Source: Cloeon dipterum (lineage: Eukaryota > Arthropoda > Insecta > Ephemeroptera > Baetidae). Taken from it: a stretch of 64,000 nt of DNA. Positions within the stretch are counted from its first letter, which is position 1. Every line of letters starts with the position of its first letter. The stretch spans positions 36,134,844 through 36,198,843 of the forward strand of contig NC_088787.1 of assembly GCF_949628265.1 (NCBI RefSeq), given 5' to 3'. The notes beneath the pieces were generated by a model. The model was not told the DNA's origin, made no database searches, and saw only the letters and a list, made by a program, of their open reading frames with translations. Below, one piece after another: positions 9,617-19,608 of this stretch. The position numbers were made by a program, and so were the translations under genes.

Positions 9617-12600
9617 ATGAAATCAAAAATCACGAGAAGGACGGCTGTGTTGTTTACCATAGTGTGCGCTGCTCGCCTGCAGCTACTGATTTTCGACCTG
9701 AGGACCGAGCCACTGCACCCGCCGACGCCGCCCCATCGCTGGACGCCCGAATTCACAACCAGCGAGGTGACTACACGCTGCGTCCTGCCCATTTGGACGG
9801 CCCTGGACGCCGGCAGAATTCAGGCACACAAAAACAGCTGGCTCAGGTCCCGCCTCTTGCTCGCACCTGTGAGTTTAAAAGTTTCTCCTGTAAAGCGCGC
9901 GCTTTGGCACCTTCTGCTTTGCCTTGCGCTGAGCGGCCAAGTTGAGCTGAATCCCGGTCCGCTGGTTAATTGTGTCCTGTGCGACCGACCAGGCAGGAGA
10001 ACCCAGATCAGAATTAAATGCGGTGAATGCGGGAAAAATTATCATGCCACATGTTTGAAAATGACGACAAGAGAAAAGGCAAAATTTAGACTAGGCGGCT
10101 ACACGTGCATGATCTGCGCTCTTCCCTCTATTTCTGACTCCCTCTGGTCGCTGCCGGCTGCAATTAATTTTACAGTTCCACACACGACAGTCAATCGTCC
10201 CAAGAATGAGGCTTCCATACTTTGCTTTAATGCAAGATCCCTGAAAAATAGGAAGAGGGCGGCAGATATAGCGGCGCTGCTCGAGGTGCACTCTGCCGAC
10301 ATTGTCGGCATCAACGAAACGTGGCTCTCGGCGGACGTGCTGGACCACGAAGTCATCCCAACTGATTACGTCGTGTTAAGGAAGGACCGCGTCGGTGGTA
10401 AGCGCCCTGCAGGCGGCGTCCTCTTGGCCGTTTTGCCGCACCTGCAACCGCGCCGGCAAAAGCAACTCGAAACGAGTGCAGAAGCAGTCTGGGTCGGATT
10501 GACCATCTCTAACGTGCGAGTGCTCGTCGCCTCTGTTTACAGAGCGCCGAATTCGACCGCCGTACAAAATGAGGAGTTGCTCCGCTCATTGTCGCTGGCC
10601 GCCGAGCAACAACACAATTATGACGCACTGTTTATTATGGGAGACTTGAACCTTGATGTCGATTGGAACGCCGAGTCACCCCTGCCGAAGTCTACGATCG
10701 CCGAAAATTTTCTCGACAGCTTCGATAGCCTTGCCCTTGCTCAGCTAATTAAAAGCGCGACGAGATCGACTGCCACGAGCGAGAAGGTCATTGACCTGTT
10801 TCTCTGCGACACACCGAACTTGGTATCCACCACGGAAGTCACGCCCGGGGTCAGCGACCACGACGCCCTGCTCGTCCACCTGAGGGTCGACTCTCGCCGC
10901 CCTTCGCAAATTTCCACCACGGTGCCCGACTGGCGCCGTGCGAACTGGCCAATGTTAAACGAGCGACTAGAAGAGAGACTCCAAGCCGTGCACGCCAACG
11001 ATGACCTGTTCTCTGCCTGGGAGGAGTGGAAGTCTATTCTCTTTTCGTGCGTTTCAGACTGCGTGCCTAACAGACGCCAAAGATCGAAAAAACGACTGCT
11101 ACCATGGCTAGACAAAGGTTTGAAAAAAATGATAAGAATAAAAAACTCGCTTTTCAAGAAGTGGCAAACAGAAAAAACCGACGAAGCCAAAACTCTCTTC
11201 CAGACTGCAAGAAAGGCGACGCAAGGTGCTATTAGGTTGGCCAAAGACCGATGGTTTTGGGCGCTCGGTCGAGGCCCTGGCGGAGCAGCGGTCTTTTGGA
11301 AGTTCATTCATTCGAAGTCGAAGGTGCCTATCAGCACATCTAGCTTTTCTGCGGGAGGCCAAATCTTCACCGAGCCACGAGCGATTGCCAGCCGATTTCT
11401 CGCCTCATTTAAGGAAAATTTCTCGCCGGCTTCACTCGACTTTCCATTCCTGCGCCGCGCACCAACTCAAGAACAAAAACTGAGCGAGTGGCACATCTCC
11501 GCGGGTGCTGTGGAAAATCTACTGAAGACCCTCGACAACAAGAGTGCGACCGGACCTGATGGCATCCCAGCGGTCCTGCTGAGGAACTGCGCCGTCGCCC
11601 TGTGCCCCAGCCTTTCTCACATTTTCCAGCTTTCAATCTCAGCGAGCGACCTGCCGATGGACTGGAAAAATGCAGCAGTCACCCCAGTACCAAAAGATGG
11701 TGAGAAAACAAATTTCAAAAATTATCGGCCTATTAGTGTTACCTCACTTGTTGGAAAATTGCTGGAAAAACATGTGCGCAACCAGCTGGCTGCATATCTG
11801 GAGCAAAAAGAGGCTCTCCCTGACGGCCAACACGGTTTTCGCTCGCGCCGATCGTGCACCACGATGCTGCTGCGGACGCTCGACTCCTGGACGGCGGCCC
11901 TAGATAGCCAGAGCGGCGCCCGAATCCACGCCGTGTTCCTTGACTGGAGCAAGGCATTTGACAAAGTGCCGCACCGCCGCCTGTTGAATAAACTCCAGTT
12001 TCACGGCGTGGACGGTGCCGCTCTCAAGTGGCTAAAAAATTTCCTCGTCGGCCGCAGCCAATTCGTGCGCTTCAACGGGGCGCTGAGCGAACCGTGCGAA
12101 GTGACGAGCGGCGTCATTCAAGGTTCATGTCTTGGCCCGCTCCTGTTCAACCTTTTTGTCACCGACCTTCCTGCAGCTGTGAATACGAACTTAGTCCAAT
12201 ACGCAGACGACTGTACGGTCTACAACAACATCAATTCTGACGACGACATTGACGCCCTGCAGGATGACCTCGCCCGAATTGACATTTGGTGTTTGAATAA
12301 CGGCATGCAGTTGAACGCAAAAAAGTGTGTGGTCATGGACGTCACCCGAGCGCGCCTGCCCTGCAACCCGCGTTACATCATTGGTGGCGTGACGCTGAAG
12401 TACGTGGCCACGCAGCGGCTTCTTGGCGTGCACCTCTCGAGGGACCTCCGCTGGAACTACCACGTTGATGTCCAGCGGAAGAAAGCGGTGCAGACCCTTG
12501 GCTTTGCTGCCCGCAACCTGCGAGGATGCACGCTGAGAGTAAAAAGAATCGCATACCTCTCCCTTGTCAAGCCGAAAATGTTCTACGGATCACCGGCGTG

Positions 12601-12997
12601 GCACCCTTCTACAAAGACGAACACGGAGAAGATGATTAGAGTGCAGAACAGGGCGCTGCACTTCATCCATGGCCGCCGCATCCCGCCGCCGATCCAACAA
12701 AATCTCCTCTCAGTACCGGCCCAACTCGTGTATAATGACCTCCTGTTTTTCAAAAAGTGCCTCACAGGAGTGACGGACTACGACGCGATGGCACGAATCA
12801 CACTAGGACGCGTGCACCGTGGCGACGACCCACTGCATCCTCGGCTGCAGCAGCCACCGGCCCGAACCGACCTAGGCAAAAATGTGTTTGACTTTCGCGT
12901 CGTAAAAGAGTGGAATGATGTGCCACCAGTAGTGAAGGACTGTTCTGCGGCACAGTTTCCTACCATGTGCAAGGCGTATGTGATTGCAAGATTTTAA
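9617..12997 (+). CDS. LINE-A polyprotein: 2A-like motif, PHD finger, APE endonuclease, reverse transcriptase
   Basis: 1126 codons, uninterrupted. Residues 1-106 contain hydrophobic stretches, one near residues 12-28 and a leucine-rich one just before residue 107. Residues 107-115 read GQVELNPGP, a 2A-like ribosome-skipping motif. Residues about 119-166 form a C4HC3 PHD-type zinc finger. Residues about 201-430 match the apurinic-type endonuclease, with an N-A-R-S start, an NETW motif, a GDLN motif and a final SDHD. RT motifs run from about 640 to 900: the RPIS region, GFR, the DWSKAFD block, GSCLGPLLF and YADD at 862-865. The tail has the W-rich LGVHLSRDLRWN block shared with other LINEs. It would nick target DNA and prime reverse transcription there. 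Confidence 0.92.
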   Translation: MKSKITRRTAVLFTIVCAARLQLLIFDLRTEPLHPPTPPHRWTPEFTTSEVTTRCVLPIWTALDAGRIQAHKNSWLRSRLLLAPVSLKVSPVKRALWHLLLCLALSGQVELNPGPLVNCVLCDRPGRRTQIRIKCGECGKNYHATCLKMTTREKAKFRLGGYTCMICALPSISDSLWSLPAAINFTVPHTTVNRPKNEASILCFNARSLKNRKRAADIAALLEVHSADIVGINETWLSADVLDHEVIPTDYVVLRKDRVGGKRPAGGVLLAVLPHLQPRRQKQLETSAEAVWVGLTISNVRVLVASVYRAPNSTAVQNEELLRSLSLAAEQQHNYDALFIMGDLNLDVDWNAESPLPKSTIAENFLDSFDSLALAQLIKSATRSTATSEKVIDLFLCDTPNLVSTTEVTPGVSDHDALLVHLRVDSRRPSQISTTVPDWRRANWPMLNERLEERLQAVHANDDLFSAWEEWKSILFSCVSDCVPNRRQRSKKRLLPWLDKGLKKMIRIKNSLFKKWQTEKTDEAKTLFQTARKATQGAIRLAKDRWFWALGRGPGGAAVFWKFIHSKSKVPISTSSFSAGGQIFTEPRAIASRFLASFKENFSPASLDFPFLRRAPTQEQKLSEWHISAGAVENLLKTLDNKSATGPDGIPAVLLRNCAVALCPSLSHIFQLSISASDLPMDWKNAAVTPVPKDGEKTNFKNYRPISVTSLVGKLLEKHVRNQLAAYLEQKEALPDGQHGFRSRRSCTTMLLRTLDSWTAALDSQSGARIHAVFLDWSKAFDKVPHRRLLNKLQFHGVDGAALKWLKNFLVGRSQFVRFNGALSEPCEVTSGVIQGSCLGPLLFNLFVTDLPAAVNTNLVQYADDCTVYNNINSDDDIDALQDDLARIDIWCLNNGMQLNAKKCVVMDVTRARLPCNPRYIIGGVTLKYVATQRLLGVHLSRDLRWNYHVDVQRKKAVQTLGFAARNLRGCTLRVKRIAYLSLVKPKMFYGSPAWHPSTKTNTEKMIRVQNRALHFIHGRRIPPPIQQNLLSVPAQLVYNDLLFFKKCLTGVTDYDAMARITLGRVHRGDDPLHPRLQQPPARTDLGKNVFDFRVVKEWNDVPPVVKDCSAAQFPTMCKAYVIARF
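9935..9961 (+). other. 2A-like translational skipping motif in LINE-A
   Basis: Codons for GQVELNPGP; skipping would fall between Gly (9956-9958) and Pro (9959-9961). The consensus is D-V/I-E-x-N-P-G-P, so the Asp is replaced by Gln while Glu and NPGP are kept. Such motifs are known in APE-type LINEs of several invertebrates. Loss of the Asp may lower activity. Confidence 0.7.
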
Positions 12998-13186
12998 TGT
13001 GTGATTTTTTGTGATGTGTTACGAATACTAGTCTGGGCTCACTTCGGCTTTGTCCGCAAGGGCAGGGTCTTAGTAACGTGTTTTCCTGAAGTTTCGCCCT
13101 TTCTCACATGATTTCTATTTGTATTTGACTTGTGATAACATTAATGTATTATGACAAAGTGTGAGAATAAATAATAATAATAATAT

Positions 13187-13550
13187 ACGTTTTGTGTCTT
13201 GCGAATGCATGAGTATGTATTATGCATGTGCGTATGTAAGTTTTTTTGGAAAATTTGGGACGAAATTACGCAAAATAAATGGTGCATTTATGTAAAAATG
13301 TATGTGCAAAAATCTATGTACATGCGGATGGGTCCGTTAGTACACTTTTTAAAATAATTCTGCATGAGTCTGCATCTGTTGGTAAGTAGTGAAATCTGTG
13401 TGCATGCTAATTCACTTTTTTAATCACATTGATGTTTGCGTCTTACATGACCAAGGCACTTATCAATGTTTTTATCGTCACATTTCAGGTTGAACAATGC
13501 AGCGAGAAGAGGAATCCCACCAAGACGAAGCCCCAAAGATACGAAATAAA
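13187..13550. other. Spacer with ATG/TATG-rich low-complexity DNA
   Basis: T/G/A-rich sequence with recurrent ATGTATG-like words at about 13200-13420. No coding exon is recognised. Confidence 0.35.
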
Positions 13551-13556
13551 ACAAAT

Positions 13557-15500
13557 TCACAAATACAATTCTTTGTCAAACGCCCTAACAGATGGCAGAA
13601 ACAAATCAACTAAACGAGTATCCAAATACTCGTTACAAAGTAGACTGGGCCTCTCAGCTCCCTTCCCAACACCCTCAGGTGAGTGGGGTGGAAGAAGAAC
13701 TCCTTGCCATTTTTGGGTACTTTTAGGCCAATCGTGATCTGTCCCCACTTCCTGACCACGGGGTAAGGCCCCTCCCATCTCGAGTCAAGCCGGTTTCTGG
13801 GTTTCGGGTGTTTTATCAATACCTTGTCCGCAATTTTGTTTTCTTCCATCGCTTTGTATAGCTTTTTCTGTGCCTAGTCCATGGTTGTCTTCCTGGTCCA
13901 TAGGTCTTTACGGTGTGATTCCTCCCTGGCTAACTCCTAGTCGAACTTCAACAAGTTGAGATAATCTGTTGTATTCAGGTGGAGTTCTTGATTGACCAAT
14001 TCCGGTCGCAGTGTGGCGTCCCAGGGACTCCCAGGGGCTCCGTACATAAGCTCATGCAAAAAAACCCGATGGAGATATGCTCACTTGCTTTTACTGCAAG
14101 CACCGCGAAGGGCAAAAGTTCGTCCCATTGTTCAAGGGAAGGCCCGCTGGTGAATATGGCTATGAAGTCCTTGAGGGCTTTATGCATACTCTCTATTGCG
14201 TTCGCCTGAGGGTGATATGGCGACGTGTATGCATGCTTTATCGTCAGCAATTTGCAGATTGATTCAAAGAGTTTTGATTTAAACGCCGACCCATTATCCG
14301 TCAGGATCCGGTCAATCTGTCCATATCGACACTAAGGTATGAGTGATGGCGATAGAAATCTCCTCAGCCTCGTGTGTTTTCAGAGGGACAGCTTCGACGT
14401 ATCGAGTCCACGAGTCCATCATAGGGAGTATTGTGTGTGCATTGCAATTGGGGGGCATATTATTAGAATGTAACATATCTGATGTATATGGCCTCGCCAA
14501 AAGTCAATAAAGATTATTATTATTATATATCGGTTGGCCCTAGCCGTGATCGGCAAAGGTCCCACTACGTCAATCATCAGGCTTTCGCTGCACGAGTGGG
14601 TTCCTTAGATATCTGGGGTGGTGGTTTCAAGGTGACACCCTGATTCCTCAGTTGGCACGGATATCTTGCTTCATCCCAGTCCAGAATAGCCGACAGGTTA
14701 CTGCTTGTTCAAATTTTTCTCCCTTCCAGTGAGCGCCCCAAAGCGTCACATGGAATAGCTCTAGTAACAAGTTCTTGCAGGTTTGTGGCACACACAGTCG
14801 GGCGGATCGGCGTCCCCAAAGGTATAGTAAGCCTCTCTGATCCAGGAAGTATTTTCCGTCATCTTTTTTCTGGCGTTTTCTCTATAGGCTCCCTCCACTT
14901 AATACATTCTTGGTCCTTCATTTGTTCGTCCCTTATCTGCTGGATGTCGAGCTGAGGTGGCAGGCCGAAAAACAAAATTTGGAATTTGGATGTTGTTTTC
15001 TGGAGTGATGGTTTCATCCGCTGGTCTGGACAGAAAATCCACCAGTGGAATTGTTTTTCCAGGCACAGGATGAACCAAAAACTGATACTGATGGAGCTGT
15101 AGTACCATCCTGGCGAGCAGAGGTTTCAGAGATGCCGAAGCCAGCAGCCACTTTAACGAACTGTGGTCAGTATGTATATGGAAAAGTCGGCCTTCAAGGT
15201 AAATACGGAAGTGTTCGACTGCCATTACTACGGCCAGGCACTCCAGTTGGAAAGCAGAGTACCAGGTCTGTGCACCAGCCAACTTGGCACTGTGGAATGC
15301 AACTGGTCGTCTGACTCCAGCAGCTTCTTCTTGTTCTAGCACTCCTGCGACGGCTTTTGCGCTGGCATCAGTGCTGAGATGAAGTTCCTGGTCTAGATCG
15401 GGAAAAGCCAGTGCGGTTTCCATGAGTTCCACGATTTTGTTGAAAGCCACCTGGTGGTTTTCGTCACACTCGAACTTTCCTTCCCTTTCAGCATCTCGGT
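13557..15500 (-). pseudogene. Decayed Ty3/gypsy pol remnant
   Basis: Read on the minus strand, 15450-14899 encodes the RNase H domain after RT (an STDAS motif, then an HTDHSSLKWL-like block, then the GKTIPLVDFLSRP end). Integrase core fragments follow at 14500-14312 and 14250-13975 (YHPQANAIES block), and a C-terminal integrase segment with WEGPYPVV at 13849-13610. All pieces are in different frames with stops between them, so this is an old dead copy. It differs from both intact gypsy elements here. The part just upstream (15659-15480) may be more RT sequence. No LTRs were identified. Confidence 0.8.
14455..14525 (+). mobile_element. Tiny 5'-truncated LINE 3' end inside the gypsy remnant
   Basis: About 70 bp that reads like a LINE 3' end, with AATAAA-type signal (GTCAATAAAG) followed by (ATT)n, interrupts the integrase core of the dead pol. 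This is the expected product of a very truncated target-primed insertion. The parent family is not identified. Confidence 0.45.
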
Positions 15501-15950
15501 CAAAGATAGCACTACCAGATTAAAGACTTCAGCGTGCCTTCTATCGTGACAAATATATTCTGAAAGCAATGCCACACATGCCAGTTGCGCACTGCATTTC
15601 TGCTGACAGGAGGCAAACAAAAAACTTGGCAAAGAGCATTTGCGAAGCGTATCCAGCAAATAGGAATGTCTTTTACGTTCGAGTTGGTTTTGTTAGTGTA
15701 ACCAGATACAAGCTGTACCATTTACAAATTAGTTACCAAGGAAAAGATCTTCCAGAAACTAACTTATGAAAATATGTTATTGTGCCTTCAACAGCTTAAT
15801 TTATTGTTAGTTACTGATTGTGTCAGCAAAATTGCTATCCCTGAATTAGGATGTGTACTCGACCGTTTAATATTAGTTTTCCCATTGACTACCCAAACGC
15901 TGGTGGAATTTCTAAAGAGATAATTACTTAGAAGTGACGAGGATTCCATA
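15501..15950. other. Unassigned sequence between the gypsy and LINE remnants
   Basis: Short open frames only. The end near 15500-15660 may be further decayed pol; the rest shows nothing I can assign. Confidence 0.3.
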
Positions 15951-16575
15951 AAAACCCCTAGGGAACCGCGCTGAATTTCGACGACCACCTGGACCATTTC
16001 AAATGCCAGAGATGCCACCCTCTTTATGCTTTTATTGTGATAAAGCCGGCCGCAAGAATGCCGTATTTATCAGATGCATCGATTGCCTGCTGGAATTTCA
16101 CAGAACGTGCCTCCCCAAATACACAAAAATGAGCGAGAAAGAGGTTAACGATTACGAAAAGAAGAATAATTTCAGCAGCTGGCCCTGCTCTTTGCCAATG
16201 ATGAACGATTTCTCTGAAGCGTTCCCGAGCCGCTGCGTCCAACTCGAGCGAGTTAATCCCAGCAGCATCAAAACAATAAAAAATCAGCTGCAATTTTGTG
16301 CTTTAACGGGCGGTCACTAAAAAAACAGGAAAAGGGCTGCTGACATTGCTGGTCTTCTCGAGTGTCATCCTACGGACGTTCTAGCTATTAACGAGACATG
16401 GTTGTCGCTTTATATCTTTGACCACGAGGTGATCCCGACAGACTACGTTAAGAAGCGAAAGGACAGAACTGGCGGCCGTAGACCAGCAGGCGGTGTCCTG
16501 CTGGCCATTCTTCCGCACCTTCTGCCGCGCCGACTGACACAGCTCGAGACCACTGCTGAGGCCGTTTCTTTATAG
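15951..16575 (+). pseudogene. Truncated third LINE copy (PHD finger plus endonuclease start)
   Basis: From 16003 the reading resembles the LINE-A protein: a PHD-type zinc finger with Cys and His spacing preserved, then, after a stop at 16318-16320, an endonuclease start (NRKRAADIAGLLE-like block, NETW motif, PAGGVLLAILPHL block) ending near 16575 at a stop. Just before the ATG the in-frame codons at 15985-15996 read Pro-Pro-Gly-Pro, in the place of NPGP of the 2A motif. Everything after the endonuclease start is missing. Confidence 0.75.
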
Positions 16576-16608
16576 AAAATTTGTACATAAATTGGATTTT
16601 TTCTATTC

Positions 16609-17115
16609 CGAAAAGGCTACATTTTCGGGATACCAAATGCAGGTTTTCTTCAAACACATCAAGAGTTCAGCGAGACTTGCGTGGTTGACACAGTTGAAGT
16701 ACTTTTACGTCAAGCAATCAGCTTAGGTGGTGAGTATCTTAAATAGCTTTTCAAATAATATTTGTCTTCCATGAAAAAATATTATTTGAAGATCAGCCTA
16801 ACTTCGTCTCTGAGCAATGGAGCATTAGGTCAGAGATGACCTTGCTTGAGGGCCTCTGCTCAAGAAACAAATTCCTGAACTGGCTGAGAAGTCGATTCCC
16901 TTCTGAAACCACTGGTAAGTAAAATAAATTTAGTTGTATGAAATCATGTGTTTATTTAAAATGATCATTTTTTGGATAATTCCATGCGTTGCTCAGTTGG
17001 CGGGTTTTGAAGTGCATCCATTTCAAGTCATCACGAACTATTGGGACATGACCGACTTGCAAGGATATCCTGGAGAAGACAAATACAGAGCCCATTATGA
17101 AAAGCAACACTGATT
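16609..17115 (+). CDS. Candidate host gene exons, function unknown
   Basis: Two exons fit well: 16609-16729 (acceptor GAAAAG, donor GTGAGT) and 16792-16914 (acceptor TTGAAG, donor GTAAGT). They join in frame and the second encodes a Trp-containing, helix-like segment. A third open piece at about 16999-17115 after CAG ends at a stop, but the phase with the second exon does not fit. AATAAA-type signals follow near 17190. I do not recognise the family. It directly abuts the LINE remnant, so the gene may have been cut by that insertion. Confidence 0.35.
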
Positions 17116-17560
17116 GTTCAGACCTTATGATGCTACAACATCATGCAGAGGAAGTAATCATTACTTGGCCAAAGAATTATTTTTGAAAAAAATAAAAATG
17201 AAAAATTAAAAGATTTTTTCAATTTTGTGCAAAGTGCCTTTTGCTGGGGTGCAAGAGCTGGAAAGCCTGATTGCAATTGAAAACACCCTATAATTAAGCA
17301 GTGGCAAATACATCAGAAATCAGAGGAAGGTTTCCATTCAAGAGCCTCAGTCACGAAAATCCCTTCTACCTTCTGAAGTAGCGGCTTGACAATCAGGATG
17401 GAAGATATATTTGTGGTTTTTGTGATGGTTTGTTTTAAGTTGTGTTTATTAAAATTTAATTTTTGGAGTTTTATTTAACGTGATGTTGTGGTTTAAGATT
17501 TAATTTTAATGGGTTTGATATGGTTGGGGTGTATTTACCATTTTTTTTAATTTTGTTCGT
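17116..17560. other. AT-rich spacer
   Basis: Nothing recognised except T/G-rich sequence and poly(A)-signal-like words near 17190. Confidence 0.3.
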
Positions 17561-17569
17561 GTGGGTGTG

Positions 17570-17740
17570 TGGGTTGCTTCTGTGGCAATTTCATCAATCA
17601 CGTAGGGCTCGCAATCAATTGACATGAAGTCATCATCAGAACTCTCCTCGATCAACATGACGCTGACGAGGTCTTTGGGATCTCTATTGGAAAGTTGGAA
17701 AGGGGTATAGCCATTAAATTGAGGGGGTCATGTGATGGTC
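17570..17740 (-). CDS. Candidate exon, acidic, possibly after an ankyrin-like repeat
   Basis: The minus strand encodes a segment with a GYTPFQL-like start, then a stretch rich in Asp, Glu and Ser (EESSDDD). The GYTPFQL word resembles the start of an ankyrin repeat but also occurs in gypsy integrases, so assignment is open. Upstream on the minus strand lies the possible transposon at 17820-19230, and another open minus-strand segment lies beyond it at 19227-19433; the two could be parts of one gene. Confidence 0.25.
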
Positions 17741-17821
17741 CGAGGGGGTTAAGTGTAATGGGTTCTCTGGTTTTGTCAATGCATTGAGTTACGTGGGTAT
17801 TCTTTTTTGTCTGCAGCTAGA

Positions 17822-19232
17822 GATCTGAGCCACGCAAATTTTGATCGGCGGCTGGCTTTCCGGCTCCGAGCCGTCAATACAGACATCGGCGGCTGGCTGG
17901 CAAATTTCGTCGGCTGGCGGCTGGCTTGCAGCCGGTTCATGTGCTTTTAAAGGCTACATAACTCAAAAGTCGCAACTCAAAACTCAATTGTAACACGCTG
18001 TAACTAAAGAGATCCCAAAATCCGTTATTTTCCGGGAAAACACTGCATTGCAAAAAATACTGTATGAGTTGTGTTTTACTAAAACTTTGGTTATTTTTTC
18101 CGAACACATTCATTTTTTTTATTAAAATAAAATAATCGTGATGCTATAACTGGAAAAAGGTACTATTAGAAAAAACAATAATACAGCCACAGTTTTCACC
18201 AAAAGAACGAAAATTTTTACACTTTGTGGTCATCGTAATTTTCCGAAAATACTGACGGTTTTGGCGCGTAAAGTGGCCTTTTCGGGGATTTTCAGAAAAA
18301 TATGCAGAAAAACCTAAAATTGGTGGATTTTCCCGATGGTTTTATATAAAACAAACAGTAGTGGTTCGATCGATTTTGCGCATTCCAAAAACTGATGAAC
18401 CCACTGTAAGCTGCGTTTTATGCTATAAAATAGACGCCAAAAGTATGTTTAATAAAGATTTTGGTAATACATCTGTGTTTTTCCTTCCATATGATCATGA
18501 TTAATGTTTATTTTAAGAAAAGGATAAATGAAGTTTTCAGATAAATGAAGTGAATTAGGGCGGAAAGCGGTTTTCATAAGTCACAGGTCACAGGGTTCGT
18601 CAATTTCGCAATGAACATAAAATCAGCTGACAATACCATGAGCTTTAGGGTTTACCTTATTTTTCCGATTGAAAAACCGAAAAAGCCATATTTCGTGCCA
18701 TAAAAAGCTGAAATTTTGTTAAGTTATGATGAATGAAGAGATAAAATGTTTGGTCTATTGGTCAAACCATCAGTGGATTATATACTGATTTTTTTAAAAT
18801 TCCAATTTCCGGTTGGCTATCAATCATGAGAATTTTTGATCTCCCATAAAAATGTATGTTTTGGAAAAAATGCGCAAAGTTGCATGAAGAGCCGGTTAAA
18901 AGTTTTTTGCACTTCAGTGGGAGTTTTCTGAAAAAAAAAATCGGTTATGCGTACCGTGCTTGCGTTCTGCATGAATTTGCAACTAACACGAAAAACATTT
19001 TTTAAGACAATCGACTTATTGAATATGAACCTAACAAAAAATTTCCGTGAAACAGAGAACGCGGCGCGAAATTTTTTATCTCGGTTGCCCGTAAAATGAA
19101 AAAATGAAAAAATAAAAATTATGGGTGGCTGGCTGGCTGGTGCGGCACAGCCAGCTGTGCTGATAAAAAAGGTCGGTGGCTGGTGGATCGAGAAAAGGAC
19201 CGGCTGAGTTGGCTGGCGCGGCATGCTCAGAT
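17822..19232. repeat. Possible transposon with GGCTGG-rich, partly inverted ends
   Basis: The left end (from ATCTGAGCCACGC at about 17823) and the reverse complement of the right end (CATCTGAGCATGCCGCGC, at about 19232-19215) share ATCTGAGC and a GC-rich context. Both ends are followed inward by repeated GGCTGGC words (17847-17935 and 19125-19215). The interior is AT-rich and noncoding. No clear target duplication was found, so this is tentative. Confidence 0.35.
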
Positions 19233-19433
19233 GTCTATTTGCAGCATTTCGTACTGCTGGTGGAGTCTGCTTTGTTTACTGTTAATGTTGCGTTTTTGTG
19301 TGCGTGTCCATGAGTTGTAGATGATACGTGGGATGATGTGTGATTTCTCTTTGGTAGGGTCATTCATTCTGGTGCCGCTTTCAGCGTTCTGAGCAAGACG
19401 AAGAACGATGCAGTCAAGATCAGCCGCTACCAA
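19227..19433 (-). CDS. Candidate minus-strand exon, unknown
   Basis: An open minus-strand segment with protein-like composition (start region MVAADLDCIVLRLAQNAES, then Lys/Arg-rich). It ends where the putative transposon at 17822-19232 begins, so the gene may be interrupted there. No family is recognised. Confidence 0.25.
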   Translation of the reverse strand: MVAADLDCIVLRLAQNAESGTRMNDPTKEKSHIIPRIIYNSWTRTQKRNINSKQSRLHQQYEMLQIDI

Positions 19434-19608
19434 ACTAAGTTGATTGCAATGCTCGCCTCCCGAGTGTAAGTTGTCCGTTTACTTGGCAATCGCTGTAAAC
19501 TTATATTGATGTCCACACGTGCTGAATGGCGCTGTCAACACTATTAATGTATTGCACCGAATAAAATAATTCATTTCGGACAGTTCTCGGCAGTCTGTTG
19601 GCGCCCGG

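Larger units (their letters stand above)
9481..13186 (+). mobile_element. APE-type non-LTR retrotransposon with intact ORF (LINE-A)
   Basis: The element has a GC-rich leader with two hairpins, one long intact ORF (9617-12997), a 3' UTR with AATAAA at about 13166, and a short (AAT)n tail ending near 13186. PHD finger, APE endonuclease and RT, in that order, with a microsatellite tail rather than poly(A), suggest the CR1/L2/Daphne group; the clade needs a tree. The 5' boundary is approximate. It is the most complete of the LINEs here and could be active. Confidence 0.85.

Noticed and set aside
17570..17740. Firm ankyrin-repeat call
   Set aside because: GYTPFQL also fits a gypsy integrase tail; a single short match is not enough.
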